Below, piece after piece: positions 52,630 to 61,296 of a DNA stretch of 64,000 nucleotides (positions are counted from its first letter, which is position 1; the number at the start of each line of letters is the position of its first letter). The position numbers and the translations under genes are program-made. The notes under the pieces are model-generated. The model was not told the DNA's origin and did not search any database. It saw nothing but the letters and a program-made list of their open reading frames with translations. Origin of the DNA: Clostridiales bacterium (GTDB taxonomy: Bacteria; Bacillota; Clostridia; Saccharofermentanales; Saccharofermentanaceae); contig JAFZHS010000017.1 in NCBI GenBank assembly GCA_017554745.1, forward strand, positions 143,597 to 207,596, given 5' to 3'.

Positions 52630-53478
52630 TCAGCAGTATCCTTTCTCGATGGCGAGTTCAGCTCTCTCCTTGTTCTTGCCGCCTTTGGCGATCTCTGCGT
52701 CGACGAAGCCGGGATTAGCCTTAATGAAGGCAGTCATGTAATCTGCAGGAGATTCAAGGAAATGAAGGATCATCTCCTTCTGCTTATTGTTAATAATACC
52801 ATTATCAGTTGCTTCATCAAAAAGGTTTTTGTCGATGCCCGTGAGCGCGTGGAGCTCTACGCCGAGATTCTTTAAGACCTCCCTGCCGTTCTGGCATCTG
52901 TCTACGACTGCGACAGTATCCGTGATTTCAGAGCCCAAGCCTCTGATGACCGGGATCCACGCTCTCTCGTAAGACGAAGCTTCCGTGATTAGGTCTGCTA
53001 TATGAAGGGCTTTCTTGCCCGTAAGGTCAATGTCCTTGGAGTCAACAGCCGTGCCGTCGATCTTCTCGGAATAGACAGATGTCATGTCCTTATAGATCGT
53101 GAGATGCGGCTTGCCCAAAAGGTATGCGGGCATCATGGAGAAGAAGTAGTCTCTTCTCTCACCGCCCGAGATGTAATCGAAATCCAGTCCCTTAGCTGCT
53201 TCTGCGAGCTTGTCTGACACCATCTTGAACGTGCCGCCCTTGTTGTAGTAAGCGAGCATCATGTCGAAGATCTCTTCGGGAGCCGTGAGCTTATTGTCAG
53301 CGATCGCCTTCTCGATCCTCTTGAGGACCTCGCCTGCGGCGGCCTCATTCTCGAGCAGGAAATGCGTATTGATGAAGAAAGGTCCGAGTCTTCCGGATGT
53401 GTACCAGAAAGGCTGGTTCTCGGGTGCTACTCTGATGGCATTTGTCGCGAAAAGTGCTTCGATGATTGTGTTTTCCAT
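52630..53478 (-). CDS. pyrE: Orotate phosphoribosyltransferase-like protein (long form)
   Basis: This 282-residue protein is longer than standard PyrE (about 210). It begins IIEALFATNAIRVAPENQPF followed by WYTSGRLGPFFINTHFLLEN, the substrate-binding part of a clostridial OPRT-like group. ISGGERRDYFFSMMPAYLLG and KKALHIADLITEASSYERAW follow. In the second, the PRPP loop, the usual acidic pair (DD) appears as AD. Its place after pyrD in a complete pyr operon, and the lack of another OPRT here, support the PyrE role. The altered loop leaves some doubt. AGGAGA precedes the ATG. Confidence 0.78.
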   Translation of the reverse strand: MENTIIEALFATNAIRVAPENQPFWYTSGRLGPFFINTHFLLENEAAAGEVLKRIEKAIADNKLTAPEEIFDMMLAYYNKGGTFKMVSDKLAEAAKGLDFDYISGGERRDYFFSMMPAYLLGKPHLTIYKDMTSVYSEKIDGTAVDSKDIDLTGKKALHIADLITEASSYERAWIPVIRGLGSEITDTVAVVDRCQNGREVLKNLGVELHALTGIDKNLFDEATDNGIINNKQKEMILHFLESPADYMTAFIKANPGFVDAEIAKGGKNKERAELAIEKGYC

Positions 53479-53494
53479 AGTCTATCTCCTATTC

Positions 53495-54412
53495 TTACCA
53501 GCGCTGCAAAGTGCCGGTTAAATCTTTCAGATTCAGCTTATTCTCCTCGCAGTAATTCTCAAGACAGTCAGTAATCATTACCGGAGCTGCGGGATGAACG
53601 AGGCAAGCCGTACCGATCTCGACTGCAGAAGCGCCTGCGATCATGAACTCGATGACGTCCTTATAGTCAGCGACGCCGCCGCATCCGACGATCGGTATGT
53701 CGAGCACCTGCGCGCACTCGGCTACCATACGGATCGCAACAGGCTTAACAGCAGGTCCTGAATATCCGCCTGTGTTATTGGTAAGCACAGGTCTTCTTGT
53801 CCTGATGTCGATGCGCATGCCCATAAGTGTATTGATGAGGACGACCGCGTCAGCACCGCCTTCCTGGGCAGCCAGCGCAGTTGCCTTGATATCGGTAACA
53901 TTCGGTGTGAGCTTGATCCACAAAGGCAGATCAGTAAGGCTTCTGAGCTTTGAAGTGATCGCCTTGATGGCCTCGGGGTCACTTCCGATCGTCATGCAGC
54001 CGGCCTTAACATTCGGGCATGAAAGGTTGATCTCGAGCGCATCGATCTTATCCTTATGGGGATCGAGCTTTTCGATCATCGCGATGTAATCTTCAAAACT
54101 GTGACCTGCTACATTGACGATAACAGCTGCGCCTGAAGCCTTCATGAAGTCCAGGTCATTCTCGATGAAATAATCAACACCGGGATTCTGAAGGCCAACG
54201 GAATTAAGCATTCCCGAAGCGCACTCAGCAACTCTTACACCGGGATTGCCCGCTCTGGGCTTAATCGTAAGACCCTTGGAAGAGATTCCGCCGAGGATCG
54301 AGAGGTCATAATATTCAGCAAGTTCCCTGCCGAAGTTGCAAGTGCCTGAAGCCAGGATCAAAGGGCTCTTGAGGCTTACCTTGCCAACATTTACATTCAA
54401 AGAAGTGCTCAC
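53495..54412 (-). CDS. pyrD: Dihydroorotate dehydrogenase, class 1B catalytic subunit
   Basis: This 305-residue flavoprotein oxidises dihydroorotate to orotate and passes electrons to PyrK. It has SLKSPLILASGTCNFGRELA, EINLSCPNVKAGCMTIGSDP with the active cysteine, LWIKLTPNVTDIKATALAAQ and AVVLINTLMGMRIDIRTRRP, then IPIVGCGGVADYKDVIEFMI. I set the start at GTG 54412, preceded by GGAGGTG and overlapping the pyrK stop by four bases. A longer frame to 54457 is not supported. Confidence 0.94.
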   Translation of the reverse strand: MSTSLNVNVGKVSLKSPLILASGTCNFGRELAEYYDLSILGGISSKGLTIKPRAGNPGVRVAECASGMLNSVGLQNPGVDYFIENDLDFMKASGAAVIVNVAGHSFEDYIAMIEKLDPHKDKIDALEINLSCPNVKAGCMTIGSDPEAIKAITSKLRSLTDLPLWIKLTPNVTDIKATALAAQEGGADAVVLINTLMGMRIDIRTRRPVLTNNTGGYSGPAVKPVAIRMVAECAQVLDIPIVGCGGVADYKDVIEFMIAGASAVEIGTACLVHPAAPVMITDCLENYCEENKLNLKDLTGTLQRW

Positions 54413-55179
54413 CAGACCACCTCCCTGCTGTCGAAAACAGGACCTTCCTTGCAGCATCTGACGTTCTTAAATCCGTCAGGGCCGTCGTCCTTCACCTTGA
54501 CCGTGCAGCAAAGGCAGATGCCGACGCCGCACCCCATTCTCTGTTCCATTGAGACAAAGCACTTCATTCCCTTGGCTTCAGCCCAGGCAGCGACTGCCTT
54601 CATCATGGGGATGGGTCCTACACAGCAAACCAGAGTCTTAGAAGTATCCGCGATATCAATAGTATCAAGGCCTGCAATAACAGTACCCTTGATGCCAATG
54701 TCGCCTGCATCTGTCGTGAGAACATAACCGGGCTTATTGAGGATTACCTGTCTTGCGTCCCTAAAGCCTTCGCACACTTCAACGGTCTTACCCTGAGAAG
54801 TAAGACACTCATATGCGAAGTTGATCGGGAACACACCGGTACCGCCGCCTGTAAGGATAATGTTCTCGTAATCTCCGAAGACAAAGCCGTTGCCCAAAGG
54901 GCCAAGGCAGTCAAAGAGGGCGCCCGTCTCAAAATCAGAGATCTCCCTGGTGCCCTTGCCTACGACTTTAACGCCTATGTAGAAAATGCCGTTGTCTTTA
55001 TCTGTGCTTGCTATTCCGAAAGGTCTCTTAAGGAACTGAGTGCCGGCCGAGATGTTTACGAACTGGCCCGGCTTTGCGGTATTTGCGATACCGGGACATT
55101 CAAATCCCAGATAGCACGTATCACTGTTGAGAAATTCCTTAGAGACTAACTTGATCTTGTATTCTTGCTTATATTCCAT
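54409..55179 (-). CDS. pyrK: Dihydroorotate dehydrogenase electron-transfer subunit
   Basis: This 256-residue FAD and [2Fe-2S] protein passes electrons from PyrD to NAD. It has FLKRPFGIASTDKDNGIFYI (FAD), NIILTGGGTGVFPINFAYEC (NAD) and a cysteine cluster RMGCGVGICLCCTVKVKDDG with a later cysteine in NVRCCKEGPVFD. ATG 55179 shares a base with the pyrF stop (TAATG). The track to 55293 is spurious extension through pyrF. Tight coupling to pyrD follows. Confidence 0.94.
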   Translation of the reverse strand: MEYKQEYKIKLVSKEFLNSDTCYLGFECPGIANTAKPGQFVNISAGTQFLKRPFGIASTDKDNGIFYIGVKVVGKGTREISDFETGALFDCLGPLGNGFVFGDYENIILTGGGTGVFPINFAYECLTSQGKTVEVCEGFRDARQVILNKPGYVLTTDAGDIGIKGTVIAGLDTIDIADTSKTLVCCVGPIPMMKAVAAWAEAKGMKCFVSMEQRMGCGVGICLCCTVKVKDDGPDGFKNVRCCKEGPVFDSREVVW

Positions 55180-56129
55180 TAAACGTACTTGCGGTTCTTC
55201 AATGCTGCGTTGAGTTTTTCCTTCATGTCGAGAGCTTCCTGCCTTGCGGCTACTCCGAATTCCTCGGGCTCTAAGTCTTCTCTCTTCTTCCATGCCGTCA
55301 TGATGGCTCTGGAACTGTTGACGATAGCGCCCTTGCCTTCAGCCGTAAAGCCTGCGACTGCTTCGTCAGCGCCTGCACCCTGTGCTCCGTAACCCGGAAC
55401 GAGGATGAATGCGTTAGGCATGAGCTTTCTCAAAGCTACTGCCTGCTCGGGCCATGTGGCGCCTACGACAGCGCCTACTGAAGAGAAGCCCTCTTCGCCG
55501 ATAACGTCCTTGCCCCACTCATTGACCTTCTCCGCAACTGCTTCGTAAAGCTTGCGGCCGTCCTTGAGCTCTAAGTCCTGGAAATCTCCAGCGGAAGGAT
55601 TGGATGTTCTTACGAGGCAGAAGATGCCCTTGCCGTCTCTTTTCGCGACATCGATGAAAGGCTGTACGCCGTCTACACCGAGATAAGCGTTGACTGTGCA
55701 GGCATCAAAACCGCTCATCTCCATGGTCTCGCCAAGGAGGATGTCGGTCGTGCCGATGATGGCCTCAGCATAAGCCGTAGCCGTGGATCCGATATCATTG
55801 CGCTTGCAGTCGCCGATGACGATCATACCTCTTCTCTGCGCATATCTAGCGGTAAGGAGCATTGTCTTGAGGGCGTCAACGCCGTACATCTCATAGTAAG
55901 CAAACTGGAGCTTGATTGCAGGTACGATGTCACATACCTGGTCGATGATCTCTTTGTTGAAGAGCCAGATAGCCTTGGCCGTAGCCTTTGTGGGCTCTTC
56001 CGGGAAAAGCTGCTCGGAATAGTCCTTGATACTGTCGGGAATGTATTCAAGCTTGGGATCGAGACCTACAACGGTCGGGTTGTCCATCTCCTCGATCTTC
56101 TTAACGAGGTAATCAGCAAAGTTTATCAT
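55179..56129 (-). CDS. pyrF: Orotidine 5'-phosphate decarboxylase (long type)
   Basis: This 316-residue decarboxylase makes UMP. It belongs to the longer OMPDC group (MDNPTVVGLDPKLEYIPDSI). The active-site tetrad is in RGMIVIGDCKRNDIGSTATA, and AVVGATWPEQAVALRKLMPN and ILVPGYGAQGAGADEAVAGF follow. It overlaps the pyrC stop by 17 bases and abuts pyrK. Confidence 0.94.
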   Translation of the reverse strand: MINFADYLVKKIEEMDNPTVVGLDPKLEYIPDSIKDYSEQLFPEEPTKATAKAIWLFNKEIIDQVCDIVPAIKLQFAYYEMYGVDALKTMLLTARYAQRRGMIVIGDCKRNDIGSTATAYAEAIIGTTDILLGETMEMSGFDACTVNAYLGVDGVQPFIDVAKRDGKGIFCLVRTSNPSAGDFQDLELKDGRKLYEAVAEKVNEWGKDVIGEEGFSSVGAVVGATWPEQAVALRKLMPNAFILVPGYGAQGAGADEAVAGFTAEGKGAIVNSSRAIMTAWKKREDLEPEEFGVAARQEALDMKEKLNAALKNRKYV

Positions 56130-57372
56130 AAGTTACTTTTCCTCCCATCATCGTCAGTATCGTCTCACCGTAGAGCTTCCAACCGTCATAAGGAGTGTTT
56201 CTGGACTTGGAGAGCATTTTCTCCTTGTCGAAAACGAACTCATTATCAAGGTCGAAGGCCGCAAGATCAGCGTCATCACCGACGTTCATAGTGCCCCTTC
56301 CGAGCTTCAGGATCTTGGAAGGCGCAAGGCTCATCAGGTCGATGAGTTTCTCGAGCGTGATCTCGCCTGTCTTTACAAGATAAGTGTACCCCAAAGCGAA
56401 GGCAGTCTCAAACCCTAAAATGCCGTTCAAAGCGACAGAAAATTCGCATACCTTCTCGTCAGCATGATGAGGCGCGTTGTCTGTGGCGATCGCATCGATC
56501 GTTCCGTCCTTGATGCCTTCGATGATGGCGTCAACGTGATCCCTTGTCCTGAGCGGCGGATGCATCTTGAAGTTTGTGTCGTAAGACTCGCACATATCGT
56601 CTGTGAGCGTGAAGTAGTGCGGGCATGTCTCGCATGTGACCTTTACGCCTCTTGCCTTTGCATCCCTGATCATCCTGACACCGCCCTTTGTGGATACGTG
56701 GCAGATGTGCACAGGGATATCAAGGTACTCAGAGAGGATGATGTCTCTTGCGATCATGATGTCCTCTGCTGCCGTAGGGATTCCTCTGATACCGATCGTT
56801 GTAGAAGTAACGCCTTCGTTCATCGCGCCTTCCGAGAGGCTCTTGTCTTCGCAGTGGTTAAGTACCGGGAGATCGAAGTCTGAAGAGTACTCAAGGACCT
56901 TTCTCATGATTCCCGCATTCTTGATAGGATGTCCGTCGTCAGATACTGCTACGATTCCGGCTTCCTTCATGAGTCCCATCTCCGAGATGAGCTCTCCGTC
57001 GATGCCCTTGGTAGCTGCGCCGATCGGGTAAACTCTGCAGTTGTCTGCTTCTTTAGCCTTCTTGAGGATTCCGCTGATTACTGCAGCGTTGTCTGCTACA
57101 GGATTCGTGTTAGGCATCGGGCAGATCGATGTGTAGCCGCCCTTTGCTGCGGAAGCCGTACCGGTAGCGATCGTCTCTTTGTACTCACCGCCCGGTTCTC
57201 TTAAGTGGCAATGCATGTCGACAAGGCCAGGTGTTACAGTCGCGCCCTTGAGGTCAATGACCTTATCAGCCTTATCTTCAGCAAATTCATTTGCAAACTT
57301 GCCGTCTTCGATGAAAATCTTTGTTTTTGTAGCGTCATTATAAACTTTGCAGTTAGTTAAGATGATTCTCAC
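56113..57372 (-). CDS. pyrC: Dihydroorotase
   Basis: This 419-residue type I dihydroorotase has GLVDMHCHLREPGGEYKETI (HxH metal ligands), SICPMPNTNPVADNAAVISG, NHCEDKSLSEGAMNEGVTST, VHICHVSTKGGVRMIRDAKA and DAIATDNAPHHADEKVCEFS. The start is GTG 57372, with AAGGAGG upstream, overlapping the pyrB stop by four bases. Confidence 0.94.
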   Translation of the reverse strand: MRIILTNCKVYNDATKTKIFIEDGKFANEFAEDKADKVIDLKGATVTPGLVDMHCHLREPGGEYKETIATGTASAAKGGYTSICPMPNTNPVADNAAVISGILKKAKEADNCRVYPIGAATKGIDGELISEMGLMKEAGIVAVSDDGHPIKNAGIMRKVLEYSSDFDLPVLNHCEDKSLSEGAMNEGVTSTTIGIRGIPTAAEDIMIARDIILSEYLDIPVHICHVSTKGGVRMIRDAKARGVKVTCETCPHYFTLTDDMCESYDTNFKMHPPLRTRDHVDAIIEGIKDGTIDAIATDNAPHHADEKVCEFSVALNGILGFETAFALGYTYLVKTGEITLEKLIDLMSLAPSKILKLGRGTMNVGDDADLAAFDLDNEFVFDKEKMLSKSRNTPYDGWKLYGETILTMMGGKVTYDKLC

Positions 57373-58298
57373 AGATTGTTCCTCCTTGCCATGAGCAGGT
57401 ACAGAACTGCCATTCTGACTGCGACTCCGTTAGTTACCTGTTCGTTGATGACCGACTGGTCGCAGTCGTAGACTGCCGTCGGGAGCTCTACGCCGTGATT
57501 GCACGGACCCGGGTGCATGAGAAAGGCATCGGGCTTTGCCAGTGCCAGCATCTCGGGTGTGATTGCGTAAAACTTTGCGTATTCAGCGATCGAGGGGAAC
57601 AATGACTTCTGCTGTCTTTCGAGCTGTACTCTGAGGCCCATTACCGCGTCAGCATCCTTGATGCAGTCTGCTACGCTGTCCGCTATCCTGACGCCCATGT
57701 TCTCAATGCCTACGGGCATCATTGTCTTAGGTCCGTATACGCTGACCTTCGCGCCGAGCTTGGATAAGCCTATCGCGTTGGATCTTACAACTCTTGAGTG
57801 ATAGATGTCGCCGCAGATCGCGATGTTCTTGCCTTCGAAAGTATCGAATCTCTCATACATTGTGAGCATATCGAGGAGCGCCTGCGTCGGGTGCTCGTTC
57901 ATGCCATCGCCTGCGTTGACTACCGAAGCCTTGAGGTAAGGCGCGATGAAGTGCGGTGCGCCGGACTGGTTATGTCTCATGATGATGATGTCCGTGCCCA
58001 TCATGTCGATCGTTCTTGCGGTATCAAGGAGCGACTCGCCCTTGTTTACCGAGCTACCCGAAGTTGAGATGTTGGCTGAAGCCGAACCCATGTACTTGGA
58101 AGCGAGCTCGAAAGAAAGCCTTGTTCTTGTCGAGTTCTCGTAAAAGAGCGTTACTACCGACTTGCCCTGAAGGTGGCTCGTCTTCTTGTTGGCCGAAGCG
58201 ATGACCATCTTCATCGTCTTGGCCGTATCAAGTATCTCCATGATCTCTTCTGCGGTAAGCTGCTTCATACCGAGGAGATCTTTACTCTTAAGTCCCAT
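57369..58298 (-). CDS. pyrB: Aspartate carbamoyltransferase, catalytic chain
   Basis: This 309-residue enzyme joins carbamoyl phosphate and aspartate. It has VVTLFYENSTRTRLSFELAS (carbamoyl-phosphate loop), SSVNKGESLLDTARTIDMMG, VVNAGDGMNEHPTQALLDML and LMHPGPCNHGVELPTAVYDC. No regulatory chain (PyrI) is present, as is usual where PyrR regulates. A GGAGGA site precedes the ATG, six bases after pyrR. Confidence 0.95.
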   Translation of the reverse strand: MGLKSKDLLGMKQLTAEEIMEILDTAKTMKMVIASANKKTSHLQGKSVVTLFYENSTRTRLSFELASKYMGSASANISTSGSSVNKGESLLDTARTIDMMGTDIIIMRHNQSGAPHFIAPYLKASVVNAGDGMNEHPTQALLDMLTMYERFDTFEGKNIAICGDIYHSRVVRSNAIGLSKLGAKVSVYGPKTMMPVGIENMGVRIADSVADCIKDADAVMGLRVQLERQQKSLFPSIAEYAKFYAITPEMLALAKPDAFLMHPGPCNHGVELPTAVYDCDQSVINEQVTNGVAVRMAVLYLLMARRNNL

Positions 58299-58304
58299 TT
58301 TCGC

Positions 58305-58853
58305 TTATTCCTCCTCTTTCAGCAGAATTACCCTGTCCTGGCCGTCGACTTCCTTGACCTCGACGTCGATGTGCTCGGATAGCGCGGTCGGAACATTCTT
58401 GCCGACATAGTCAGCCCTGAACGGCAGCTGCCTGTGACCCCTGTCTATCAGGATCGCGAGCTGGATGTTCGCAGGGCGCCCCATATCGAAAATGTTCTCT
58501 ATGGCGGCCCTTGTGGTCCTGCCCGTATAGAGAACATCATCAACCAGTATTATCTTTTTGTCATTTACATCGAACGGGATATCCGTGCCGTTTACGACCG
58601 GGTGGGCCGAGAGCATCGAGAGATCATCCCTGTAGAAGGTAATATCAAGGATCCCCATAGGCACCTTGACGCCTTCGATCTCTTCTAAGAGCTTGCGTAT
58701 CCTCATCGCAAGAGGCACGCCCCTCTTCTGGATTCCGATGATCGCGACGTTATCAAGACCGTCATTGCGCTCAACGATCTCATGCGAGATCCTGATTATC
58801 GCGCGGTCCATTGCAGCTGCATCCATCAGTTCGTGACCGGGAACTAAGACCAT
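58305..58853 (-). CDS. pyrR: PyrR, pyr operon RNA-binding attenuation protein / uracil phosphoribosyltransferase
   Basis: This 182-residue protein has the PRPP motif DKKIILVDDVLYTGRTTRAA, GIQKRGVPLAMRIRKLLEEI, LDITFYRDDLSMLSAHPVVN and LIDRGHRQLPFRADYVGKNV, all standard for PyrR. It binds pyr leader RNA when UMP is high. The ATG at 58853 has AAGGAG seven bases upstream. An in-frame start at 58943 would run through the leader structure and is rejected. It is the first gene of the operon, directly after its own leader. Confidence 0.95.
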   Translation of the reverse strand: MVLVPGHELMDAAAMDRAIIRISHEIVERNDGLDNVAIIGIQKRGVPLAMRIRKLLEEIEGVKVPMGILDITFYRDDLSMLSAHPVVNGTDIPFDVNDKKIILVDDVLYTGRTTRAAIENIFDMGRPANIQLAILIDRGHRQLPFRADYVGKNVPTALSEHIDVEVKEVDGQDRVILLKEEE

Positions 58854-58963
58854 AAAAAAACTCCTTCCGCGTAAGATATGGCTAAGCGCCACCGTCCGGC
58901 TAAAGAAGGAATCCGTAAATACACTTATTATATTAACAGCCACTTACGGTCTCGCCGGACCGT
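58854..58963 (-). promoter_or_regulatory. pyr leader: PyrR-binding hairpin and terminator/SD-sequestering stem
   Basis: On the minus strand, ACGGTC-CGGCGA-GACCGT (58946-58963) has the UCCGGCGAGAC sequence that resembles the PyrR-binding loop (UCCNGNGAG). GTCCGGC in it can instead pair with GCCGGAC at about 58894-58900, giving an alternative fold. The last stem, ATTCCTTC (58905-58912) with GAAGGAGT (58860-58867), has eight pairs including one wobble and is followed by seven T's (58854-58860). It would act as a terminator, and it also covers the pyrR ribosome site (AAGGAG). The order and alternatives fit PyrR attenuation. Confidence 0.72.
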
Positions 58964-59014
58964 TTAAAGTTTTGCTGTATGAATTCTATATATAAATAGC
59001 TCGAAATGCAATAT

Positions 59015-60046
59015 TCAGATATTGCTATTTATCGCACGTTGCTGTCCGGCCTGAGGATTAAGGACCGTGATCTTAACGTTGCCGAGATGATTCTTAGTCT
59101 GGTTCCAAAGGGTATCTTCCTGCGTTTCGATGCCTATATTCTCAAGGAAATTCTCAATATAGCTGGTGTAAGCCTCAAAACCTGCGACATATCTGGACCT
59201 GGCGTGACCTGCACCCTCAACCAAGACGAGCTCAGTATAAGCGCCGTTCTTTGATGCAGCCTTCTGGAGCTGTTCGCTGTGATCGGGCCTGATAAAAGTA
59301 TCACCCGTGCCATGGATGAAAAGAATCGGGTACTTGTTGTTCTCAACAGCTTTTAAAGCATTGGTGTCATTGATGTCGACTTTGTAAATGAGCTTTGCCG
59401 CAAGTCTGATACAAGGAGTCAGATATTGGAGATGGATCCTTCTATAATTCCTATGGATGACCGAATAGCAATCAGTGAAAGGACAATCAGCAACGATGAA
59501 ATCGATCTCGGGATTGAACTTAGTGGCAATAAGCGCAGCGGAACTGCCCATCGACTCACCGTGAAGGCCTAAAACCTTGATATCATGGTACCTGTTGCGT
59601 GTATCTTCGATGACCTTCATCAGGTCTACTGATTCATAATTTCCGAGCGTGCAGACATCCCTGACGTTGACACCGTGATACCTGGCATCGTAAATAACGC
59701 ATGAATAACCGAGCTTAATGTAAGACGTAAGATATTTGACCGCGCCGTACCTCGTGGAAGTACGGCCGTGAAGAATGATCATGTACTTGCCGGTGCCTCT
59801 TACCTCTTCATTGTCAACGAAAGTAGCATGAAGGACATACCCGTCCTTGCCTTCGATCGTGTAGTTTACCTTTGTATATGAGTCAAAATCGCCCCAAAGA
59901 CCTTTGCGCCTGTTTATATCGACTTCCCTGTCGATCGTGAGGATCTTGGGCTTAACAGTTGCTTTAGCATTTAGACAGGAGAAAACGATTGCTCCCAGGA
60001 AATATATCGAAAATAAAACGATCAGAACGATCCACAACCAAAGCAT
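59015..60046 (-). CDS. Membrane-anchored alpha/beta hydrolase, paralogue 1
   Basis: This 343-residue serine hydrolase has an N-terminal membrane helix (MLWLWIVLIVLFSIYFLGAI). The fold motifs are MIILHGRTSTRYGAVKYLTS, VLGLHGESMGSSAALIATKF (nucleophile Ser in GESMG), ILFIHGTGDTFIRPDHSEQL (acid) and VLVEGAGHARSRYVAGFEAY (His). The substrate is unknown. Related proteins are annotated as lipases or acyl hydrolases. ATG 60046 is chosen with GGGAGG upstream. A second start at 60076 has no site. It is close to the paralogue at 61861. Confidence 0.88.
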   Translation of the reverse strand: MLWLWIVLIVLFSIYFLGAIVFSCLNAKATVKPKILTIDREVDINRRKGLWGDFDSYTKVNYTIEGKDGYVLHATFVDNEEVRGTGKYMIILHGRTSTRYGAVKYLTSYIKLGYSCVIYDARYHGVNVRDVCTLGNYESVDLMKVIEDTRNRYHDIKVLGLHGESMGSSAALIATKFNPEIDFIVADCPFTDCYSVIHRNYRRIHLQYLTPCIRLAAKLIYKVDINDTNALKAVENNKYPILFIHGTGDTFIRPDHSEQLQKAASKNGAYTELVLVEGAGHARSRYVAGFEAYTSYIENFLENIGIETQEDTLWNQTKNHLGNVKITVLNPQAGQQRAINSNI

Positions 60047-60335
60047 AAGCGCCTCCCACCTTATATTCCAAAGCAATTATACATTAAAACGCCCTGAAAT
60101 ACGCACTTTGAAAGCATAATTTTATAGGGGGTAATTTGTCGGTAAATCAGATGCGATTGTTATTTCTCTTCGGAGGTTTTGTTTGATCCTTGTCAGTTTT
60201 TGTCGCGATTGTTTAAGACTTTGTATGGAATCCTGCAGGTTTCTTACTTGTTTTTGTCGGAGCCGTTATCCTTACCGCATGCTACAAAAAGGCTGCCCCA
60301 TTCAGAGGCAGCCTTCAAGAACAATTTGTTGTCTA
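60047..60335. other. Intergenic region with TTTGTCG motifs and a terminator
   Basis: It holds the XRE terminator at 60285-60315 and at least three TTTGTCG-type motifs (about 60136, 60200 and 60253) resembling those at 46461-46620. I see no gene. Confidence 0.5.
60285..60315 (-). terminator. Terminator of the XRE regulator unit
   Basis: On the minus strand AAGGCTGCC / GGCAGCCTT (9 perfect pairs) is followed by TTTTTGT, about 20 bases past the stop. Confidence 0.87.
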
Positions 60336-60851
60336 TTAATTTTTCGCGCTTCTTCCGATCAGGCGCATCTTCATGTCGTGGATCTGCTTTGCGTAGCGGC
60401 TTGTCATGATGACGCCCAGAACTACCATTCCGTAGCCGACGCCGATGCAGATGCCGTTGATGAAGTCGCTGACTTCAGGGCCGAAGCAGTCGATGAAGAA
60501 GACTGCGATCGCGACAGTCAGGAAGACCAGAGCTGCGATAAACATAATGTGGAAGCGCTTCGTCATCTTTTCTTTCTCGTCGTTACTGTATTCTGCGACC
60601 TTCATGATCGTATCTTTAGTTTCTATATCCATAGCTTTTTCCTTTCGCTCACCGTTCAGGATCTCTTTGAGATCAACACCATAGAACTCGGAAATATCGA
60701 TCAGGATGTCGAGGTCGGGCATGTTGCTGCCGGTTTCCCAGCGCGAGACAGTGCGTCTTGAGACCATCATCTTGTCCGCAAGCTCTTCCTGAGTGATATT
60801 CTTCTCTTTTCTCAATTCCTTAAGAAACGTTCCTATCTTCTGTTGATCCAT
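60336..60851 (-). CDS. XRE-family regulator with membrane segments
   Basis: This 171-residue protein has an N-terminal XRE domain (FLKELRKEKNITQEELADKM, MVSRRTVSRWETGSNMPDLD) and two C-terminal hydrophobic helices (HIMFIAALVFLTVAIAVFFI and GICIGVGYGMVVLGVIMTSR). It is a membrane-tethered DNA-binding protein of a type frequent in Clostridia. ATG 60851 has AAAGGGG upstream. A start at 60881 is not supported. It overlaps the small membrane protein gene upstream by 32 bases, and its ribosome site lies inside that gene. Confidence 0.85.
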   Translation of the reverse strand: MDQQKIGTFLKELRKEKNITQEELADKMMVSRRTVSRWETGSNMPDLDILIDISEFYGVDLKEILNGERKEKAMDIETKDTIMKVAEYSNDEKEKMTKRFHIMFIAALVFLTVAIAVFFIDCFGPEVSDFINGICIGVGYGMVVLGVIMTSRYAKQIHDMKMRLIGRSAKN

Positions 60852-61038
60852 ATTTATTCCCCTTTGACTTCTTAATGGCACAGCAGTTTACAAAATTCGC
60901 AATCGCTGTTAATCCGAGACCTAACGGCAGGAAAGGCATTGTTTCATCCCTGCACATAGATAAGATAACACATACAATAGCTGCTGCCGCAATAATCACT
61001 CTCGTTACCGTCATAATAATCTTCTTTGTGTCTTTCAT
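60820..61038 (-). CDS. Small two-helix membrane protein
   Basis: This 72-residue protein has two hydrophobic segments (IIMTVTRVIIAAAAIVCVIL and FLPLGLGLTAIANFVNCCAI) and charged ends. I do not recognise a family. ATG 61038 is preceded by AAAGGAG, and the gene's 3' end overlaps the XRE regulator. The layout suggests it is made in fixed ratio to that regulator and may be its membrane partner. That is inference from overlap only. Confidence 0.68.
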   Translation of the reverse strand: MKDTKKIIMTVTRVIIAAAAIVCVILSMCRDETMPFLPLGLGLTAIANFVNCCAIKKSKGNKYGSTEDRNVS

Positions 61039-61231
61039 ATTCGTATTCTCCTTTGATTTTCCGGTCCGAAGTTTGTGACCTGTTGTTGAGTTCACTCTAC
61101 GGCTCGCAAGAGGAGTTTTAAAGGACACAAAACGTCCAAACGCCCGAAAACACTGAATGAGACACGCCATGTCCCAATAAAAAAAGCCCGGCTTTTGGAG
61201 TGGTCGGACCCCAAATTAGCCGGACAAACAA

Positions 61232-61296
61232 AAACCTCGCATCAGCCAAACAAGGAAACTTGCTGTTGAGGAGGACCTTTGCGAGGTTTTCTATTA
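61232..61296. terminator. Bidirectional hairpin with 11-bp arms
   Basis: AAAACCTCGCA and TGCGAGGTTTT form a stem that ends in T-rich sequence on both strands. Inside is a small CAAG-GAAA-CTTG hairpin. It could be a bidirectional terminator or the core of an undescribed structured RNA. Confidence 0.5.
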
